The notes: generated by a model not told the origin, from the sequence alone. 64,000 nt of DNA from Bacteroidota bacterium (GCA_018222965.1 JAAEZH010000005.1:1-64000), one strand, 5' to 3'. Positions 51,058-59,331 are shown, numbered from the stretch's first letter. Numbers and translations are program-made.

Positions 51058-51192
51058 CTCAACCCTTGAGCAAAGCGAAAGTCTCAACCGTCACAAGCGA
51101 AGCGAGGGACATCTCAACCGCTACGAGCAAAGCAAGTAGCACCTCAACCCCTGAGCGAAGCGAAAGTCTCAACCGCCGAGCAACGCGAGGCT
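51058..51192. repeat. Hairpin array A2
   Basis: Five units with linker CTCAACC. Stem pairs seen are GTCAC/GGGAC (one mismatch) and GCTAC/GTAGC. Others are of the CTTGAGCAAAGCGAAAGT type. It ends shortly before the lipase gene. Confidence 0.88.
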
Positions 51193-51264
51193 AAAATGAA
51201 CCTTCCAACCCTTTTTCACCTTTTACACGTAGATACTACTGAGAAACAACACAAATACTACCCC

Positions 51265-52224
51265 ATGCAACTCATCAAAACGATCTTTGTGCTGACAGGG
51301 CTGATGTTCTGCACCTCAGCATATACACAACAACTCAACATTGAAGAACCTGTGCGCTATTTGGCACTGGGAGATTCTTACACCATCGGAGAAGCCGTAG
51401 GTTTGGATCAACGCTGGCCGGTGCAATTTAGCGACTCGCTGGAAGCCCGCGGATATGAGGTGGAAGTAACAAATATTGTAGCTACTACCGGCTGGACAAC
51501 CGGCAACCTCATCAACTCCATTATTTCTCAGGATCTGGGAGAAGAAGAGTATAATTTGGTTTCACTTCTTATTGGAGTAAACAATCAATATCAGGGACAA
51601 GACATTCAGTTGTATGAGCCACAGTTTATGCAGTTGCTGGACTCCTGCCTTGCCTATGTCGGCGGAGATCCAAACCGGGTATTCATTGTCTCTATTCCGG
51701 ATTACGCATATACCCCTTTTGGACAGAATGCTCCAGACCCGACAACCATCAGCGCCGAACTCGATGAGTACAATTTGATCAGTCAAAACATTGCTGCTAC
51801 CTACGGAGTAAGTTACTTCAATATCACCCCTATCTCCCGCGAAGGATTAAACGATCCTGCACTTGTAGCTAAAGATGGCCTCCACCCATCCGGATATCAA
51901 TATACCCGCTGGGTAGAACATATTCTGAAGCAACTTGACCAGCAAACTTCCTCAACAAAAGGCAGCCCGGCATCAGGTGAAGTGGAGATGAAAATCTTCC
52001 CAAATCCCGCCTTCGAAGAGATACGAATCACGGTACCGGGAGAAATAGAAGTGACTGGTTATCAAATCTATAACTCCTCCGGTTTAATGGTAGAACACAT
52101 AGACACTTCCCTCCTCATCGATCAACAAATTGGAATCGAGCACTTGCCCGAAGGCATCTATTTCCTGGAAGCACTAAATGACAAAACCAGTGTGGCCTTT
52201 GATACCTTTGTGGTCGAAAAATAA
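51265..52224 (+). CDS. SGNH/GDSL hydrolase with T9SS type A sorting domain
   Basis: I start at the ATG at 51265 (MQLIKTIFVLTGLMFCTSAYTQQ), which gives a good signal peptide and 319 residues. The catalytic Ser38 lies in LALGDSYT, with the GVNN block and the Asp/His pair in KDGLHPSGYQY. From about residue 240, a T9SS type A domain follows (KIFPNPAFEEIRITV ... LPEGIYFLEALND ... TFVVEK). The enzyme is probably secreted to the surface as an esterase or lipase. It is flanked on both sides by hairpin arrays. Confidence 0.9.
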   Translation: MQLIKTIFVLTGLMFCTSAYTQQLNIEEPVRYLALGDSYTIGEAVGLDQRWPVQFSDSLEARGYEVEVTNIVATTGWTTGNLINSIISQDLGEEEYNLVSLLIGVNNQYQGQDIQLYEPQFMQLLDSCLAYVGGDPNRVFIVSIPDYAYTPFGQNAPDPTTISAELDEYNLISQNIAATYGVSYFNITPISREGLNDPALVAKDGLHPSGYQYTRWVEHILKQLDQQTSSTKGSPASGEVEMKIFPNPAFEEIRITVPGEIEVTGYQIYNSSGLMVEHIDTSLLIDQQIGIEHLPEGIYFLEALNDKTSVAFDTFVVEK

Positions 52225-52247
52225 ATGGTAAGTTAAAATCTCTGGCA

Positions 52248-52477
52248 TACTCAACCGCTACGAGCAAAGCAAGTAGCACTCAACCGCCGCCAGCGAAGCG
52301 ATGCGGCCTCAACACTTGAGCAACGCGAAAGTCTCAACCGTCACAAGCAAAGCGAGTGACTTCTCAACCGCTACAAGCGAAGCGAGTAGCACTCAACCCC
52401 TGAGCAAAGCAAAAGTCTCAACCGTCACGAGCAAAGCAAGTGACTTCTCAACCGTCACAAGCAAAGCAAGGCATTAA
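52248..52477. repeat. Hairpin array A3
   Basis: About eight units without a head repeat. Stem pairs seen are GCTAC/GTAGC twice, GCCGC/GCGGC, and GTCAC/GTGAC twice, with constant CTCAACC linkers and near-constant loops. The last unit is truncated (ending AAGGCA) before TTAACC. It lies between the GDSL and DUF3124 genes. Confidence 0.9.
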
Positions 52478-52500
52478 CCGGGATTCCTTATCTTACCCCT

Positions 52501-53073
52501 ATGATTCGACCAGCATTTGCATTAATACTCGCAATGGCAATCGGGGGCTGCTTCGAGAAAAACCCCAACCTCGACGAAGAAGGCAAAGACCTCCTTCTAA
52601 GCAATGAAGTTTTTATGGATGCACAAAAACTCGCCTGGCGAGATACGGTGTACGTGCCGATCTATTCGGATGTGTATAGCGAGCCCAAAGATGCCCGCTT
52701 TCAGTTGACCGCTACCCTCAGTTTGCGAAATACCAGCCTCCGGGATTCTCTTTTCATTAGCAGGATCGATTATTACGATACCGATGGTGCAAAGGTGCGT
52801 GAGTACATAAAGGACAAAACCCTTGTTTTAAAACCGATGCAATCCCTCGAATATGTAATCGCCGAAAAGGATACCGATGGAGGCTATGGCGCTAATTTCA
52901 TCATTTGCTGGGGAGCCCGAAACCATTTTGTCAATCCGGTTTTTCAGGGTGTCATGCTCTCTACTTATGGTACCCAGGGCATTTCCTTTGTCACAGATGG
53001 CGTTTCAATTTCCGAGCGGGCAGCGGAACCCCCGGTCTCCAACGATATTATACCTGAAGGAATGACTGAATAA
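52501..53073 (+). CDS. DUF3124 lipoprotein
   Basis: The 190-residue product has a lipoprotein signal with Cys in IGGCFEK. It matches DUF3124: VYVPIYSDVYSEPKDARFQLTATLSLRNTS, the ISRIDYYDTDGAKVREYI strand pair and GANFIICWGARNHFVNPVFQGVM. The function of this domain is unknown. It is the first of three lipoprotein genes in the same direction, separated by 9 bp from the next. Confidence 0.88.
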   Translation: MIRPAFALILAMAIGGCFEKNPNLDEEGKDLLLSNEVFMDAQKLAWRDTVYVPIYSDVYSEPKDARFQLTATLSLRNTSLRDSLFISRIDYYDTDGAKVREYIKDKTLVLKPMQSLEYVIAEKDTDGGYGANFIICWGARNHFVNPVFQGVMLSTYGTQGISFVTDGVSISERAAEPPVSNDIIPEGMTE

Positions 53074-53082
53074 AAATAAACC

Positions 53083-53586
53083 ATGATCCGACTTATCTTA
53101 CCCATTTTTGCTATCACTCTGTCCATGCTCTTTTCAGCCTGTGAAGAGCCTGTTGAAAACTCCCGCATCAACTACTTTGTTTCGGCTACCGAGGCTGATA
53201 ATGTAGATCGAATGGAATTCGGTTTTCAGTTTGCCCGGGCCAGGCAGACCCTCGACGGGGAAGAAGCCATTCGTTCGGTTTACGTAGATTCAAAACCTTT
53301 GGTTCTATATGCTGATGGCTCCAATAACGCCATTTATTTGGGCAATTCCGATATTGAAAAATCCCTTATCACCGGCTACGATCTGGAATTTTCGGATGGC
53401 ATCATTTACTTTAAAGATGGTAGTTCCTCCAGCCTGGAGGTGGAAGGAATGGCTTTCGCCGAAACTTTCCTAAAAGCCCAGGAAGGAGGAGTTTATTCCA
53501 TTCTATTTGAAATAGATACCGAAGCCAGTCTGAACCAAACCATGGATGTGTTAAACCCAATGGTAAGCGTTATTATTGAGGAATGA
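53083..53586 (+). CDS. Lipoprotein of unknown function
   Basis: The 167-residue product has a lipoprotein signal with Cys in MLFSACEEP. I recognise no family. The mature part is acidic and beta-rich, with short repeats such as SKPLVLYADGSNNAIYLG. A TTCGCCGAA palindrome (53455-53463) encodes AFAETF. Its stop codon overlaps the next gene's start by 4 bp (ATGA). Confidence 0.8.
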   Translation: MIRLILPIFAITLSMLFSACEEPVENSRINYFVSATEADNVDRMEFGFQFARARQTLDGEEAIRSVYVDSKPLVLYADGSNNAIYLGNSDIEKSLITGYDLEFSDGIIYFKDGSSSSLEVEGMAFAETFLKAQEGGVYSILFEIDTEASLNQTMDVLNPMVSVIIEE

Positions 53587-54380
53587 TGGACTTTTTTTCC
53601 GGCTTTCGCCGAATGTTTCAGGTGCAAAGACAAGCCTTTTTTTATTTGCAAACAACCACTTTGCTTCTGTTACTCCTTACCGGATGCCAATCAGGGGATA
53701 CGGACTACCATTCGGCCCCCGAGCCGAAAAAAGAGGAAATCATCACCGTTTGCTCCGACAGTAGTTTGCTCAAAAAACGCCACATCCGCTTTGCCGAAAA
53801 AGAGGGGATTTGGCAATTAGAAGCCGACCAACGGGCTGTCAGGCTCAATGATATTACATTAATTCGCTGGTACTTTTCAGGATCCTGCGACCAGCTCGAA
53901 GTAAAATGCGACAGCCTGGTTTTAAAGGGGACAGACCTGAGGCAGGTACTCAAACCGGAGAAGCTTTTTGTCGGCAAAGAAAAAATAAAGCGCTTCCCGA
54001 TAAATTTTGACGACTACAATTTTGACGGGTATAAGGACTTTCGAATCTATTCGAATGAAGACGATGCCAAAAACATTTATTACTCCTATTACCTTTTTGA
54101 CCGGCAGGAAGAGAAGTATCTTTACTCCGGCATGTTGTCACAACTATCAAACCTGCAAACAGACTCAAATACCGGTTTGCTGCAAAGTTTTACAAATGAT
54201 GCTCCTTCCGGCATGGAACATACAGCCCGACGCTGGCGTTTTCAAGGGGATCATCTGGAAGAAGTTTGGCGACAAAAACAATATTACGATGCCAGGCTAA
54301 ATCTTCACATTGTCGAATTGAGCGAATGGCGGGAAAACCGACTCCAGCTTATCGCAAGAGATACAATTCGATCCCATTAA
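53583..54380 (+). CDS. XAC2610-related lipoprotein
   Basis: The 265-residue product has a hydrophobic segment ending in a lipobox Cys (LLLLLTGCQ) near residue 35. The FDDYNFDGYKDFRIYSN motif typical of XAC2610-like proteins occurs in its middle. The ATG at 53583 is coupled to the previous stop codon. An alternative ATG at 53613 would follow a TTCGCCGAA palindrome directly and give a more standard signal length. Function is unknown. It is followed by the alpha/beta hydrolase gene after 13 bp. Confidence 0.82.
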   Translation: MMDFFSGFRRMFQVQRQAFFYLQTTTLLLLLLTGCQSGDTDYHSAPEPKKEEIITVCSDSSLLKKRHIRFAEKEGIWQLEADQRAVRLNDITLIRWYFSGSCDQLEVKCDSLVLKGTDLRQVLKPEKLFVGKEKIKRFPINFDDYNFDGYKDFRIYSNEDDAKNIYYSYYLFDRQEEKYLYSGMLSQLSNLQTDSNTGLLQSFTNDAPSGMEHTARRWRFQGDHLEEVWRQKQYYDARLNLHIVELSEWRENRLQLIARDTIRSH

Positions 54381-54393
54381 AATTAAATTGGTT

Positions 54394-55347
54394 ATGCATC
54401 TCCCTTTCCGATCTCTCCTGATCTTCCTGCTGTTCAGTCAGGTCCTTATGGCTCAGGATAGCAAATCCCTTGTTTTCAATTTTAGCCCTGCTGATGAAGG
54501 TCCCATTCTGGAAGCCAACCTTCTGGAACCATCCGGCCCATATCAGAAAATCGTGATCATTATCCCCGATGAGGGTCCCGATAAAAGAGATACACACCCC
54601 ATACTCACCAGCCATCTGCTGAAACAGGGTATCGCGGTTTGTCGATACGACGACCGGGGAACCGGCAAATCGAAAGGAGACTTTGAAGAAGCCACTACTT
54701 ACGATCATGCAGAGGACCTAATCGGTTTGTCAGACTTTTTCCGGACTTCGGAATCCTACGCTGAAATGCAGCTGGGATTTTTGGGTTTTGGAGAAGGCGG
54801 ACTTACCGCTCTTATTGCTGTGGAAAACGAAGCTTCTCCCGACTTCATGGTGTTGATCGGAACCCCAGCTATGTCAAGCGAAAGAATCATTTTTGCCCAA
54901 ACAGAAAACATGCCCCAAAAATGGCAATTTGGAAATGAAGCCCCAAGAGAAACTCGCTCCATGCTGATTGATATCCATCGAATTCTCCGGGAAGATCTTC
55001 CGGAAAAAGAAACAAAAAAAGCAGTAAAAAACTACCTGAAAGAAAAGGGCATAAAAAAATACGACTACGATAAATTTCTCAGTCCGCAATACCGCTTTCA
55101 CATCGATTATGATCCTACCGAAACGCTTCGGTTTATGAAGGTAAACACCCTCTATCTGGTAGGGGAAAAAGATGCCGTCATTCAGGCCAAACAAAATGAC
55201 AAACGGATTTGGGGAACCGGCAATCAAAGTATTGAATATGAAATTGTCGAAAACGTCGCTCACAACCTGCAGTTTGAAGGTCATGACAAATACGATATGG
55301 CCGAAAAAGCGATGGAACGCATTTCTACCTGGATTTTAAATAACTAA
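54394..55347 (+). CDS. Alpha/beta-hydrolase-fold protein lacking the catalytic Ser
   Basis: The 317-residue exported protein (signal to about residue 20, LMAQ) has an alpha/beta hydrolase fold. The nucleophile elbow reads GFLGFGEGG, with Gly133 where relatives carry Ser in GHSEGG; codon GGA is clear. The acid (GEKDAVIQ) and His (ENVAHNLQ) positions are kept. It may be a non-catalytic binding protein or use another residue. The start is taken at ATG 54394, since the upstream in-frame TTG is weaker. It follows the XAC2610-like lipoprotein gene. Confidence 0.85.
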   Translation: MHLPFRSLLIFLLFSQVLMAQDSKSLVFNFSPADEGPILEANLLEPSGPYQKIVIIIPDEGPDKRDTHPILTSHLLKQGIAVCRYDDRGTGKSKGDFEEATTYDHAEDLIGLSDFFRTSESYAEMQLGFLGFGEGGLTALIAVENEASPDFMVLIGTPAMSSERIIFAQTENMPQKWQFGNEAPRETRSMLIDIHRILREDLPEKETKKAVKNYLKEKGIKKYDYDKFLSPQYRFHIDYDPTETLRFMKVNTLYLVGEKDAVIQAKQNDKRIWGTGNQSIEYEIVENVAHNLQFEGHDKYDMAEKAMERISTWILNN

Positions 55348-55788
55348 TTACCAACACCCATTAGAATTTATACCGACGACGAAGTGGTTTGGGCCACTTC
55401 GTGTACGGCATTCCTCCAAACCAAAGAGTTTGAGCAATAATAATATCCCAAACTACTTTGCTTTGGGTATAAGTGTATTGAAACATAAACCTGGGGACAA
55501 AACCAGGTGCCGCACCTACGGCGCTTAAAGTGAATCCGATATTTATTGTTACAAAGGTGTGCCTCCGCTGGAGGCTTCAGAGGAGCCAAACCTTTGTAGC
55601 ATTTTTTGCGATTTTGATGGTAAGCTCCAGCGGAGCGACACCAATTCGTAGTTTATGTTTTGACCCCAGGATTAGTTGCGAGTACATTCAAGTATCAAAT
55701 CCTTTGGCTTTCGCCGAATGAATGAAAACAGTTTGTTTTACACTTTAAACAATTTGTATTATATTTGTTTTGCAACAGAACCCCTGCC
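55348..55788. other. Spacer with interspersed hairpin repeats
   Basis: No gene is seen in these 441 bp. ACAAAGGT (55551) pairs with ACCTTTGT (55590), enclosing GCCTCC-GCT-GGAGGC. A GCCGCACCTACGGC hairpin lies near 55510. A TTCGCCGAA copy is at 55710-55718. TATATTTG (55760-55767) matches a -7 promoter element for the next gene. Confidence 0.65.
55710..55718. repeat. TTCGSCGAA palindrome within GGCTTTCGCCGAATG
   Basis: Intergenic copy upstream of the YdeI-like gene. The 3' half is altered to CGAATG, a variant shared with 53605 and 17573. Confidence 0.8.
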
Positions 55789-56367
55789 ATGGAAATCCTT
55801 TTCTTCCCTACTCCCAATGATTTTAGAGACTGGTTGGATGCCAATCATGAAAAGCTGGATGAACAATGGATCGGCTTTTACAAAAAAAAGACAGGCAAAG
55901 CCAGCATTACCTGGCCACAGTCAGTAGATGAAGCTTTGTGTTATGGTTGGATTGACGGACTGCGAAAATCGATTGACGAGAAAAGCTACAAGATCCGATT
56001 TACCCCCCGAAGACCTACCTCACATTGGAGTGATGTGAATGTCAGGCGTTTTAAAGAATTAAAAAAGGAAGGACGCATTCAGCCAGCCGGACTGGCAGCC
56101 TATAAAAAGAAAAAAGACGATAATACCGCCCGAGCATCCTACGAACAAAATAAGCTTGAATTTTCGGAAGCTTATATCCAAAAGATAAAGTCAAACAAAG
56201 TGGCGTGGGCATACTACAAAAAGCTACCACCCTATGCACTTAAAGCATCCAAATGGTATGTATTAAGTGCCAAGCAGGAGAAAACCCGACAAAGACGATT
56301 GCAAATCCTCATCGACTCCTGTGAAGAAGGAAAAAAGATTCCTCAACTCCGAAAAAAAGGAGAATAA
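55789..56367 (+). CDS. YdeI/OmpD-associated family protein
   Basis: The start at 55789 (MEILFFPTPNDFRDWLDANH) gives 192 residues. It matches the YdeI-like family, with DEQWIGFYKKKTGKASITWPQSVDEALCYGWIDGLRKSID, then RFTPRRPTSHWSDVNVRR and a helical basic C-terminus. Members are small cytoplasmic or stress-linked proteins without assigned chemistry. It precedes the SRPBCC gene by 22 bp, and the two are often neighbours in Bacteroidota. Confidence 0.9.
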   Translation: MEILFFPTPNDFRDWLDANHEKLDEQWIGFYKKKTGKASITWPQSVDEALCYGWIDGLRKSIDEKSYKIRFTPRRPTSHWSDVNVRRFKELKKEGRIQPAGLAAYKKKKDDNTARASYEQNKLEFSEAYIQKIKSNKVAWAYYKKLPPYALKASKWYVLSAKQEKTRQRRLQILIDSCEEGKKIPQLRKKGE

Positions 56368-56389
56368 ACAAACATTCAAAACATCACCC

Positions 56390-56818
56390 ATGTCTGATTC
56401 ATTTATCGCCCGTGCTGAAATTACGATCCAGCAGCCTAACCCTGTTGTCTGGGACGCCCTCACAAATCCCGAAACCTTCAAACAATGGTTCTTTGGTGTT
56501 GATCTGAAAACCAATTGGAAAGCCGGAGCTCCCATCATTTTCAGCGGAAGCTGGCAAGGCCAGTCCTTCGAAGACAAAGGCACCGTTTTGGAAGTCGATC
56601 CCAATCGAAAGATCCTGTACAATTATTACAGCAATTTTTCCGGGCTCCCGGATGAACCTGAATACTATCAAAAGGTTTGCTACAAACTGGAAGATACCGC
56701 CGAGGGAACACTCCTGCAGGTAAGCCAGGATAACCTCCAGGATGAAGAGCGCAGGCAACGGGTGGAAAACGACTGGAAATCCATTCTTGAAGCCTTGAAA
56801 AAACTGATAGAAAAGTAA
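56390..56818 (+). CDS. SRPBCC (AHSA1-type) domain protein
   Basis: The ATG at 56390 (MSDSFIARAEITIQQPNPVVWDAL) gives 142 residues. The fold is the ligand-binding START/Bet v1 type: TNPETFKQWFFGVDLKTNWKAGAPIIF, the GTVLEVDPNRKILYNYYS pair and the terminal helix RVENDWKSILEALKKLIE. Members bind hydrophobic ligands or act as AHSA1-like co-chaperones. It probably shares a transcript with the YdeI-like gene. Confidence 0.9.
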   Translation: MSDSFIARAEITIQQPNPVVWDALTNPETFKQWFFGVDLKTNWKAGAPIIFSGSWQGQSFEDKGTVLEVDPNRKILYNYYSNFSGLPDEPEYYQKVCYKLEDTAEGTLLQVSQDNLQDEERRQRVENDWKSILEALKKLIEK

Positions 56819-56850
56819 ACTTCTGACCTTATATAAAGGAAGGCTACCTT

Positions 56851-56899
56851 AAGTGCCCGGGAATACATACTTGATTTCCCCGGCACTTTCTTATTTTTA
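56851..56899 (+). terminator. Terminator after the SRPBCC gene
   Basis: AAGTGCCCGGGAA and TTCCCCGGCACTT pair with one mismatch around a 12-nt loop, followed by TCTTATTTTTAC. The next gene starts 5 bp after this T-rich end. Confidence 0.8.
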
Positions 56900-56903
56900 C
56901 TAC

Positions 56904-57203
56904 ATGAGACTAGAATTTGATAGTTACCAGCTCTTTTTCTACGCAAAACCTTACCAACACCGTTTCATCCAACTCTTTCACGAAGATAAACAGGTGGGTT
57001 CCCTTACATTCGATGATTATCAGGCCGTTCCGGAAAACACGGCAAGCGACGACAGCATAAACCTGAAATTTCACGAAAGTGATTATCGGGATATCGTTGA
57101 TCTGCTCCGAAACGAAGCGCCCCTCTTTATCTGGATTAATACCGACAACGGTATAGGCGGTTTGTCGACCTCCCCCGATGAATTTGTCGGAGAAGCAGAG
57201 TAG
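56904..57203 (+). CDS. Small protein of unknown function
   Basis: The ATG at 56904 (MRLEFDSYQLFFYAKPYQHRF) gives 99 residues. It begins with a beta-strand pattern, has an acidic middle, and ends with an Asp/Gly-rich DNGIGGLSTSPDEFVGEAE. No signal, membrane segment or known motif is seen. It sits between the terminator and the MarR gene. Confidence 0.7.
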   Translation: MRLEFDSYQLFFYAKPYQHRFIQLFHEDKQVGSLTFDDYQAVPENTASDDSINLKFHESDYRDIVDLLRNEAPLFIWINTDNGIGGLSTSPDEFVGEAE

Positions 57204-57245
57204 TTAGCAGATTAACCTTGCTCCTTTAATCACAACCCTATATAA

Positions 57246-57272
57246 TTGCAACTGAAATGATTTCAACTGAAA
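57246..57272 (+). promoter_or_regulatory. Candidate MarR operator over the marR start
   Basis: Two adjacent dyads, TTGCAACTGAAA (57246-57257) and TTTCAACTGAAA (57261-57272), share the half-site pattern TTTCA-NN-TGAAA. They overlap the ATG at 57257, so binding would block expression. Confidence 0.6.
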
Positions 57273-57715
57273 ATAAAATCAAGCCGGATGATTCCATTGA
57301 GAATCTATTCATTTTCCAAATGGAACAGTTTGTGCGTGCATATCGCAAGATTGCCACAAACAACCTCAAGGATCATGATGCCGGTATAAGTCTGGATGAA
57401 TGGGTCGTGCTCAAGCGCATTAGCGAGGCCGGAGGTTGTAGTCAAACTGAGTTGTCAGAATTTACAGTAAAAGGCCCGGCAAAGATGACCCGAACCCTGG
57501 ATTTACTGCAAAAAAAGGAGTTGGTCGAAAAACACCAGGATCCGGAAGACCGCCGTAGATACATGGTTTTTGTTACCGAAGCCGGTTCTGTACTGATAAA
57601 AAAACTAATGCCTTCCGTCAAGCAATACCGACAACGCGCCCTGGCAGGTTTTGATGAAAAAGAAAGGAAACAACTAAATGCATTCCTAAACAGAATGATA
57701 CGAAACGTGTCCTGA
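57257..57715 (+). CDS. MarR family transcriptional regulator
   Basis: The 152-residue winged-helix regulator has dimerisation helices at both ends. The DNA-binding core GGCSQTELSEFTVKGPAKMTRTLDLLQKKELVEK is followed by the wing DPEDRRRYMVFVTEAG. The TTTCA-NN-TGAAA dyad occurs at its own start and, in a longer perfect form, before the S41 peptidase gene. Autoregulation and control of the peptidase are therefore inferred. The inducer is unknown. Confidence 0.92.
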   Translation: MISTENKIKPDDSIENLFIFQMEQFVRAYRKIATNNLKDHDAGISLDEWVVLKRISEAGGCSQTELSEFTVKGPAKMTRTLDLLQKKELVEKHQDPEDRRRYMVFVTEAGSVLIKKLMPSVKQYRQRALAGFDEKERKQLNAFLNRMIRNVS

Positions 57716-57747
57716 AACCACCCGATCAGGACTATTTTTTTACTCAA

Positions 57748-57767
57748 ATAGTTTCAAATGAAACTAT
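57748..57767 (+). promoter_or_regulatory. Candidate MarR operator before the S41 peptidase
   Basis: ATAGTTTCAAATGAAACTAT is a 20-bp palindrome with 9-bp arms and a 2-nt centre. It contains the same TTTCA-NN-TGAAA core as the site at the marR start and lies 19 bp before the peptidase ATG. Confidence 0.72.
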
Positions 57768-57786
57768 TAAATTAAAATCGCTAATC

Positions 57787-59106
57787 ATGAAACAAACCCG
57801 ACTGTTACCATTAATACTGTTTGCCTGTTTGCTATCCCCCATTTTCCTGCAGGCTCAGCAAACCATAACCGCAGACCAACGAAAAGAAGCGGTCAATGAT
57901 CTGGCAGAAGCCCTCAACACCACTTATGTCTTCCCGGAAAAAGGAGAAGCCATGAAGGATTTGTTGCTGGAAAAAGAAAAATCGGGTCAGTATGATCACC
58001 TGACCGATGCCGTTGCACTGGCAGATCAATTAACCAAAGACATTCGCCAACTCACCAACGACCTCCACCTGAGAGTAGGCTACCGTCCCCAAAGATTACA
58101 GGAAGCGACTGGTCAGGAAGGACGTGACTCCGATCCGGATGCAGAATTCTGGCATCGCAAAGACAACTACGGTTTTCAGGAAGTCAAAATCCTGCCCGGC
58201 AATATTGGATACATTGATTTACGCCAGTTTGCCCCACCCTCTGTAGCCGGAGAAACAGCTGCCGCCTGTATGAATTTGCTGGCAAATACGGACGCCATTA
58301 TTTTCGATTTGCGCCAAAACGGAGGCGGCTCACCGGGTATGATTCAACTCCTCACCTCCTACTTATACAGCGCCGAAGACGATATACACCTCAACAGTTT
58401 CTATTTCCGCCCGGAGGATATCACGACCCAAACCTGGACGCTGCCTTTTGTACCTGGTGCGCGAAATTCAGATGCGGAGGTATATGTTCTGACCAGCAGA
58501 TACACCTTCTCCGCTGCAGAAGAATTTACCTACAACCTCAAGAACCTGGAAAGGGCTACCATCATTGGTGAAACCACCGGAGGCGGTGCACACCCGGGAG
58601 GCATGCATCCCATTGGAGATCGCTTTGCTGCTTTCATTCCCAATGGCCGGGCCATCAACCCCATCACCGAGACCAACTGGGAAGGCACAGGAGTGAGTCC
58701 CCACATAGAAATAGAATCCGATAAAGCATTGCTAAAAGCACAAGCACATGCTTTGGAAGCACTGGCCCAAAAAGCAGCATCACCGCGGATCAAAGATTAC
58801 TATGCCTGGCAACAGGAAGTGATGGAAAGCCGCCTAAATCCGGTCGAAATCAGCCAAAAAGAAATGGAAGCCATCACCGGTCTGTATGGCGAAAGAAAAA
58901 TCCTGCTGGAAAATGGCGAGCTTCTTTATCAAAGAGGCGAAGGCCCAAAATTTGCCCTCCAGACATTGAGCGAAAACAGCTTTATTCTCCGCGATCAGCC
59001 CATCCTCAAACTAACCATCAACAAAAAAGGGAAAGAATACTGGATGACCGCTGCTTACGACAATGGCCATATCGAAGAAAGTAAACGTACCACCACAAAA
59101 CCCTAA
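57787..59106 (+). CDS. S41 family (tail-specific/IRBP-like) serine peptidase
   Basis: The 439-residue exported enzyme has a signal peptide ending LQAQQ. An N-terminal helical domain (about 28-95) precedes the S41 catalytic core: IIFDLRQNGGGSPGMIQLL, the nucleophile Ser242 in SRYTFSAAEEF and the GETTGGGAHPGG loop. A C-terminal beta domain (about 345-439) resembles a small barrel. No PDZ domain is apparent. The product likely acts in the periplasm or outside. Expression is probably controlled by the adjacent MarR. Confidence 0.93.
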   Translation: MKQTRLLPLILFACLLSPIFLQAQQTITADQRKEAVNDLAEALNTTYVFPEKGEAMKDLLLEKEKSGQYDHLTDAVALADQLTKDIRQLTNDLHLRVGYRPQRLQEATGQEGRDSDPDAEFWHRKDNYGFQEVKILPGNIGYIDLRQFAPPSVAGETAAACMNLLANTDAIIFDLRQNGGGSPGMIQLLTSYLYSAEDDIHLNSFYFRPEDITTQTWTLPFVPGARNSDAEVYVLTSRYTFSAAEEFTYNLKNLERATIIGETTGGGAHPGGMHPIGDRFAAFIPNGRAINPITETNWEGTGVSPHIEIESDKALLKAQAHALEALAQKAASPRIKDYYAWQQEVMESRLNPVEISQKEMEAITGLYGERKILLENGELLYQRGEGPKFALQTLSENSFILRDQPILKLTINKKGKEYWMTAAYDNGHIEESKRTTTKP

Positions 59107-59160
59107 AACCGACTCCATAGCATTCTGAGTCTTTGTCCGAATCCCTACGCGGGCATGAAC

Positions 59161-59199
59161 AAGTCCCAATCACATACATTTGATGATTGGGGCTTTTCT
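59161..59199 (+). terminator. Terminator after the S41 peptidase gene
   Basis: AAGTCCCAATCA (59161-59172) pairs with TGATTGGGGCTT (59184-59195) with one mismatch, followed by TTCTTT. Confidence 0.75.
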
Positions 59200-59230
59200 T
59201 TACACAAACAGCTCCGCAACTTGTATGCTG

Positions 59231-59238
59231 TATATTTG
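59231..59238 (+). promoter_or_regulatory. TATATTTG -7 promoter element
   Basis: It matches TAnnTTTG and lies about 94 bp before the T9SS type B gene. No good -33 element is seen at the usual distance. Confidence 0.4.
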
Positions 59239-59331
59239 TCCCACATTACGCATAATTTGGATTTGAATGGCTCCTGTGGGATGCCTGTCAGTAAATCTGG
59301 ATATATTCCGAATCCGTAAATTCAATCCCGG

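Noticed and set aside
50198..52477. CRISPR array
   Set aside because: Repeats are not direct repeats separated by unique spacers: the variable parts are short complementary arms and the loops are conserved. No cas gene is present.
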